Origin: CAIPAT01 sp037144075
GTDB taxonomy: Bacteria > Verrucomicrobiota > Lentisphaeria > Victivallales > Victivallaceae
Direction: 5' to 3'
Assembly: GCA_037144075.1 (NCBI GenBank)
Contig: JBAWXM010000169.1
Span: 1 to 10,882, forward strand
Length of the DNA stretch: 10,882 nt
Shown: one piece after another, positions 7,208 to 10,882 of the stretch
How positions within the stretch are numbered: position 1 is the first letter of the stretch
Layout: each line of letters opens with the position of its first letter
Notes under the pieces: generated by a model
What the model was told of the DNA's origin: nothing
Databases searched by the model: none
What the model saw: only the letters and a program-made list of their open reading frames with translations
Program-made: the position numbers and the translations under genes

Positions 7208-8470
7208 ATGGCTAAAACCGCGGATTCAACGGCGGGCAGGATTTTACGGGCCGCCGAAAAAGGACTGGAGTTGTGGAGCGCTGACAGCGCCAGCCTGGAT
7301 GACTATCTGGATTTTTATCTGGAAGATCCCGGACTCCGCCGTTCGGTTTCCAGTCTGCTGTTCACTTATTTCCGCAATAAAGCGCTGATTGACCGCGCCA
7401 TTGATTCCACCGCTGAACGCAGCGTCAAGCCGCGTTACCGGCGCCTGCTGTCGGCGGTCATTACCCAGGGCTGGTTTCAAACCGGAATTCAGATGGAATC
7501 CGCGGTAAATGTTGCGGTCAGTTATGCCGCTGAAAAATACGGCAAAAGTCCGGCGGGGTTCATTAACGCGCTGCTGCGGGCAGTGTTTCAGAACGGCATT
7601 GAAGCCGTCAGGGCAAAACTTTCACCGGCGGAGAAATTGAATCTGTCTCCCGCAGTTTATGCCCGCTGGAAGTCCCGCTGGAACGAAGACGAAATCGCTG
7701 TGACAGCATCACAGATGCGCACCCAGCCGCTGCTTTCCTTCCGCACCTGCGGCGCGTTTTCGCCGGAAGAGCTTGAAAGCGTTTCAGCAGCGCCGGTTGA
7801 AGGCCTGCCGTGGCTGGCGCAATGGCATTTTTATGAAACCGCCCAGCCCGGCGCGTTGTTCAGGACTGACTGGCTGGAGAAAGGCAGGATTTATATTCAG
7901 GACCCGGCGACGGCGTTTGCGCCGTCGCTGCCGGCCATCAACGGCGGCGAACGCATTGTTGACCTCTGCGCCGCGCCCGGCGGCAAAAGCCTGATGCTGG
8001 CGGAGCGGCTGGGCGGACGCGGCGAATTGATCGCCGCGGACAAATCTGAGCGCCGGCAGCGGTTAACCGCGGACAATTTCAAAAGACACGGCATTAATCA
8101 CAAAATCGTTACCGCTTCAGCAACAGAACCGCCGTTTGAGCAGAGCAGTTTTGACATCGTCCTGATTGACGTTCCTTGTTCGAATACCGGGGTCTTCAGA
8201 CGCCGCCCTGATGCGCTATGGCGGTTCTCGGATCGAAGCCTGACGGATATTGCAAAAACTCAGAAGGCGATTTTTGACGCGGCCGCGCCCCTGGTCAAAC
8301 CCGGCGGACAGCTTGTTTACAGCACTTGCAGTCTTGAGCCGGAAGAGGATGAGTTGCAGGTGTCCGCTTTTATTGCCACCCATCCGGAGTTCAAATTGAA
8401 AATGCGGCAGTTGATTATGCCGGGCGGCAAAAATGACGGCGGATTTGCCGCCCTGCTGGCGCGGACCTGA
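7208..8470 (+). CDS. rsmB: 16S rRNA m5C967 methyltransferase RsmB (NusB + NOL1/NOP2/Sun domains)
   Basis: This 420-residue protein is close to E. coli RsmB (429). Residues ~1-135 are a helical NusB-like RNA-binding domain. The Rossmann SAM-dependent methyltransferase domain spans ~225-420. The SAM-binding motif I is DLCAAPGGKS (252-261). Motif IV DVPCSNTG carries Cys324, the residue that assists product release, and motif VI YSTCS carries Cys374, the nucleophile that attacks C6 of the target cytosine. Both cysteines of the m5C RNA methyltransferase mechanism are therefore present. The C-terminal DGGFAALL resembles the family's usual DGFF-like end. The NusB fusion favours RsmB over RsmF or other NSUN-type proteins. 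The ATG at 7208 has only a weak GGA (7196-7198) upstream, but MAKTADSTAGRIL fits a normal N-terminus. It is not beside fmt or def, its frequent partners. It acts in the cytoplasm on 16S rRNA. Confidence 0.93.
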   Translation: MAKTADSTAGRILRAAEKGLELWSADSASLDDYLDFYLEDPGLRRSVSSLLFTYFRNKALIDRAIDSTAERSVKPRYRRLLSAVITQGWFQTGIQMESAVNVAVSYAAEKYGKSPAGFINALLRAVFQNGIEAVRAKLSPAEKLNLSPAVYARWKSRWNEDEIAVTASQMRTQPLLSFRTCGAFSPEELESVSAAPVEGLPWLAQWHFYETAQPGALFRTDWLEKGRIYIQDPATAFAPSLPAINGGERIVDLCAAPGGKSLMLAERLGGRGELIAADKSERRQRLTADNFKRHGINHKIVTASATEPPFEQSSFDIVLIDVPCSNTGVFRRRPDALWRFSDRSLTDIAKTQKAIFDAAAPLVKPGGQLVYSTCSLEPEEDELQVSAFIATHPEFKLKMRQLIMPGGKNDGGFAALLART

Positions 8471-8488
8471 CCGGCGCCACAATTTTTT
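8457..8488 (+). terminator. Rho-independent terminator overlapping the rsmB stop codon
   Basis: TGGCGCGG (8457-8464) pairs with CCGGCGCCA (8471-8479), giving eight base pairs with one bulged G at 8473. The 6-nt loop ACCTGA contains the rsmB stop codon. Three nucleotides later comes a run of six T (8483-8488). The GC-rich stem plus T-run fits intrinsic termination; the bulge and short spacer weaken it slightly. It separates rsmB from the kinase gene. Confidence 0.6.
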
Positions 8489-8516
8489 ATTCTGTAGATG
8501 ATTTTAAGCAAAGCAA

Positions 8517-8525
8517 TGCTATATT
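8517..8525 (+). promoter_or_regulatory. Possible extended -10 promoter of the kinase gene
   Basis: TGCTATATT (8517-8525) matches the TGnTATAAT extended -10 form with one mismatch. No convincing -35 lies 16-18 nt upstream, which extended -10 promoters tolerate. Transcription would start near 8532, giving a leader of about 58 nt to the ATG at 8590. The site lies just after the rsmB terminator, as expected for a new transcription unit. Confidence 0.4.
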
Positions 8526-8575
8526 AAAGCATCTAATTTGTTAACCGCTGATTTAAATTTTGCGAAATTAAGCGC

Positions 8576-8581
8576 AGGGAG
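8576..8581 (+). promoter_or_regulatory. Shine-Dalgarno site of the kinase gene
   Basis: AGGGAG ends 8 nt before the ATG at 8590. It is the strongest ribosome binding site in the window and fixes that start, which also preserves the complete N-terminal zinc ribbon. Confidence 0.7.
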
Positions 8582-8589
8582 ATTTTTAA

Positions 8590-10836
8590 ATGCGGTTTCG
8601 ATGTCAGTTCTGCCTTTCGTTGATTGAAACATCATTGAATAGTGGCGCGCCGCTGGATTGCAAAAGTTGCGGCAGGAAAACTTTCGTCCCGAAATCCCCG
8701 TTTGAGCCGAACTGCGTGATAGATGATTTCGTCATCCGCGAAAAAATTGGAAGCGGTTCCATAGGAACCGTCTACAAGGCGGTGCAGCTTTCGCTGGAAC
8801 GCGAGGTTGCGCTGAAGATTTTATCGCCGGAATTGACAAATCCCAAAGTCACCGCTGATTTTCTGCGCGAGGCCAGGGCCGCAGCTAAGCTGATTCATGC
8901 CAATCTGGTCCAGGCGTTTGCCGTCGGCGAAGAGAACGGCGTCTGCTTTATGGCGATGAATTTTATAAGCGGCGAGAGTTTAAAAGCCAAGCTGCATCGC
9001 GAAGGCAGGATCTCCGTGGACGAGGCGCTGCATATTGTTCAGCAGGTTGCGGAAGCGCTTTATTATGCCTGGCAGGAAGCCAAGCTGATCCATCGCGACG
9101 TGAAGCCGGACAATATTATGATCACAGCAGATGGCGTTGTAAAACTTACTGACCTGGGACTGGCGATTAATCAGGCTGAATGGTCTGATGACATGGAAAT
9201 TTCCGGCAGTCCCTCTTATATGAGTCCGGAGCAGTTTGCCGGAGAAAAACTTGACTCGCGCAGCGACATTTACAGCCTTGGTATTACCCTCTATCAGATG
9301 CTCTCCGGTGAATTGCCGTTCAAAGCCGAGACCTTCCAGGCTGTGGCGCAGCAGCATTTTAACGATGACGCGGTTCCGCTGCACCGGCTCGGCCTGGGTA
9401 TTTCGCTGAGAGTATCCAGTCTCGTCAAAAAAATGATGCAGAAACTTCCGGATGACCGTTTTAGTGATATGGAGGCGCTGATTAAGGAAATCTGGCACGT
9501 CCGCCAGACGACTGCGCCAAATAAATATCTGGTTCCGGATGTGCATACCATTTCCATTGCCCGTCTTGACTATCAGCTCCAGAACCAGTCGTCGCAAAGC
9601 CATGAGAAAGAGCCGGTGGATGCGGGTGCGCGTGTCCAGGTGAATGATAATACCAGAAAGTTAAAGAACCGCCGTGACTGGCTGTTCTGGAGCATGGTCA
9701 CTATCTTTCCGGTTCCGTTTATTATTCTGATTGCGGCGGCCATGCTTCATGCTTCAAATAAAGAGCCGGATGAAACCGTTTTCATTGAAGACAGAGTAGC
9801 GATGCTGGAAAAGAAGCTTGCCAACCCCAACATGCCGCCTGCAGCGCTTGCAGTGGAAGCCACCAGGATCATGGCGATATTTCCGGATGAACGCACCCAG
9901 AAACAGGATGTGCTCTTCTGGAAACTAAAACATTATATCACCACATTTGATTCCACTAAAAAGGCTATAGAGTTTGAAGAAAAAGCCGATTATGTGAAAA
10001 GCCTGGAATCCCAATTGAAAGAACTGCTTACCGTCAAAGCCGGCAATGACAGTAAGCTGGCCGAAGAAATTAAAAAATCGGAATCCAGAATAAAAGCCGC
10101 CGAAAGCACGATCGCTGAAATGACCGGAAAATTCAAGGTTATGGATGACAAAACTAAAGCGTATGAAAAGCAGAAATTAGATTTTGCGGCGGCGATCTCC
10201 AAATTGCAGACCGAATATGAGAAATACTGGAAAGCCGATATTTTAAGTGATTTATACAAGCAGTTGAGGTCGGATGATTTTGTCAGATCCGAAGCTTACT
10301 TGACTTACAAGCGTTCACTTCAGGGGAAAGAGTATAACGCGTGGTTTAATTCATTTCTAGAATGGATCAGGCATCTGCGCGAACTTGAAGAGTATTTTGA
10401 ATCCGGCAATTCCGGCGTCGTCGGCAAGAATATTGACGGGCACAGAATTACCATGGTTAATTACGGCAATATATATTTTCAGGACAAAGACGGCGTAATC
10501 AAATCCCGCAAATGGCATGATTTTTCCGCGCAGGGGATTTATGACCTGCTCCAGAAAGCCAGGCCGGAACTGGCTGGCAAGCGGAAGGTCTTTGACGCCG
10601 ACATCGCCTGTCTCAAAGGCAATATCTTCAGCCCGGAGGTGATTGAAGGCCGGCCGTGCGTTAAGGAATTGTGCATGGCAATGATTGACAGCGCCGTTGA
10701 AACCATTCTGGTTATGGCCGTTTATGATAAAAACCAGGCTGGTGCTGATGCCGACATTTTACTGAATTCGTTTAAGAACACCGAGTTTCTGCCATTTATT
10801 AAAGCTAAACTCGGAACTCTTATCAATCAAAATTGA
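8590..10836 (+). CDS. Transmembrane Ser/Thr protein kinase with N-terminal zinc ribbon and unknown C-terminal half
   Basis: This is an intact 748-residue protein. Residues 5-27 form a CxxC-x15-CxxC zinc ribbon (Cys5, 8, 24, 27). A Hanks-type kinase domain spans ~45-305. It has a glycine loop GSGSIG (54-59), Lys76 in VALK, the helix-C Glu94, HRDVKPDN with catalytic Asp170 and Asn175, DLG with Asp188, SPE in place of APE (212-214) and Asp226 in DIYSLG. The ATP- and metal-binding residues are complete, so an active RD-type kinase is expected. DLG instead of DFG is common in bacterial members. One membrane span (~364-386) follows basic KLKNRRD, placing the kinase in the cytoplasm and ~390-748 in the periplasm. 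That part has a charged, probably coiled-coil stretch (~400-545) and a mixed alpha/beta region (~605-748) that I do not recognise; it contains Cys674, Cys690 and Cys695. It probably senses an envelope signal; ligand and targets are unknown. It is preceded by a terminator and its own putative promoter, so it is likely monocistronic or first in its unit. Confidence 0.92.
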   Translation: MRFRCQFCLSLIETSLNSGAPLDCKSCGRKTFVPKSPFEPNCVIDDFVIREKIGSGSIGTVYKAVQLSLEREVALKILSPELTNPKVTADFLREARAAAKLIHANLVQAFAVGEENGVCFMAMNFISGESLKAKLHREGRISVDEALHIVQQVAEALYYAWQEAKLIHRDVKPDNIMITADGVVKLTDLGLAINQAEWSDDMEISGSPSYMSPEQFAGEKLDSRSDIYSLGITLYQMLSGELPFKAETFQAVAQQHFNDDAVPLHRLGLGISLRVSSLVKKMMQKLPDDRFSDMEALIKEIWHVRQTTAPNKYLVPDVHTISIARLDYQLQNQSSQSHEKEPVDAGARVQVNDNTRKLKNRRDWLFWSMVTIFPVPFIILIAAAMLHASNKEPDETVFIEDRVAMLEKKLANPNMPPAALAVEATRIMAIFPDERTQKQDVLFWKLKHYITTFDSTKKAIEFEEKADYVKSLESQLKELLTVKAGNDSKLAEEIKKSESRIKAAESTIAEMTGKFKVMDDKTKAYEKQKLDFAAAISKLQTEYEKYWKADILSDLYKQLRSDDFVRSEAYLTYKRSLQGKEYNAWFNSFLEWIRHLRELEEYFESGNSGVVGKNIDGHRITMVNYGNIYFQDKDGVIKSRKWHDFSAQGIYDLLQKARPELAGKRKVFDADIACLKGNIFSPEVIEGRPCVKELCMAMIDSAVETILVMAVYDKNQAGADADILLNSFKNTEFLPFIKAKLGTLINQN

Positions 10837-10844
10837 TTTTGCAA

Positions 10845-10873
10845 TTGCTTTCTTTGCATTTCTGTTATATAAT
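10845..10873 (+). promoter_or_regulatory. Promoter-like sequence reading out of the right edge
   Basis: TTGCTT (10845-10850) and a perfect TATAAT (10868-10873) are spaced by 17 nt, the sigma70 optimum. Transcription would begin near 10880, serving a gene beyond the window. The -35 matches only TTG. The surrounding sequence is AT-rich, which raises the chance of a random match. Confidence 0.45.
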
Positions 10874-10882
10874 TGTGTATTG

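Noticed and set aside
7074..7388. 104-codon + strand frame overlapping the start of rsmB
   Set aside because: Its N-terminal Pro/Ile-rich stretch is a translation of the 9-bp repeat and the rest is an off-frame reading of rsmB. No family resemblance or good start site was seen.
8980..9603. 207-codon minus-strand frame inside the kinase gene
   Set aside because: It is antisense to the conserved kinase motifs, where codon constraint on the sense strand explains the open frame.
10824..10858. AT-rich inverted repeats after the kinase stop, considered as a terminator
   Set aside because: Several overlapping 5-bp AT stems are possible but none is GC-rich, and the downstream T stretch is interrupted; it also overlaps the promoter-like sequence.

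Overview
The window carries five genes, all on the + strand: the 3' part of a type II pseudopilin-like gene, a very large secreted multidomain GH2-like glycoside hydrolase, a MarC-family membrane protein, an RsmB-type 16S rRNA m5C methyltransferase and a zinc-ribbon/Ser-Thr kinase with one membrane span. A secreted carbohydrate enzyme beside an H-x-DG pseudopilin, together with a eukaryotic-like kinase, points to the PVC superphylum. Lentisphaerota (Victivallales-like) is the best guess. This rests on gene content and style only, because no phylogenetic marker could be searched.

Bases 1-6407 are a carbohydrate-related unit. The pseudopilin (cut at its 5' end by the window edge) ends 14 bp before the hydrolase start, so the two are probably co-transcribed. 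The hydrolase has a signal peptide, two LamG-type lectin-like domains, a GH2-like sugar-binding/Ig/TIM-barrel core, two Rossmann-like (amidotransferase-fold) domains and a second GH2-type jelly roll at the C-terminus. It is likely exported to act on a complex polysaccharide or host glycan. Its substrate cannot be read from the sequence.

Bases 6446-8470 are housekeeping-like. A MarC-family protein follows the hydrolase by 38 bp. A 156-bp gap with a degenerate 9-bp tandem repeat and a possible promoter comes next, then rsmB. rsmB ends in a hairpin plus T-run that overlaps its stop codon and probably terminates transcription.

Bases 8590-10836 encode a transmembrane Ser/Thr kinase with a good Shine-Dalgarno site and a possible extended -10 promoter. 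All core catalytic residues are present. A C-terminal half of unknown function follows the membrane span and is predicted to be periplasmic. The last bases hold a promoter-like sequence reading out of the window. No RNA genes, CRISPR arrays, insertion sequences or attachment sites were seen, and no intergenic stretch exceeds 160 bp. I found no clear defence or mobile system. The most unusual items are the hydrolase architecture with its non-canonical acid/base region and the kinase's unrecognised C-terminal half.
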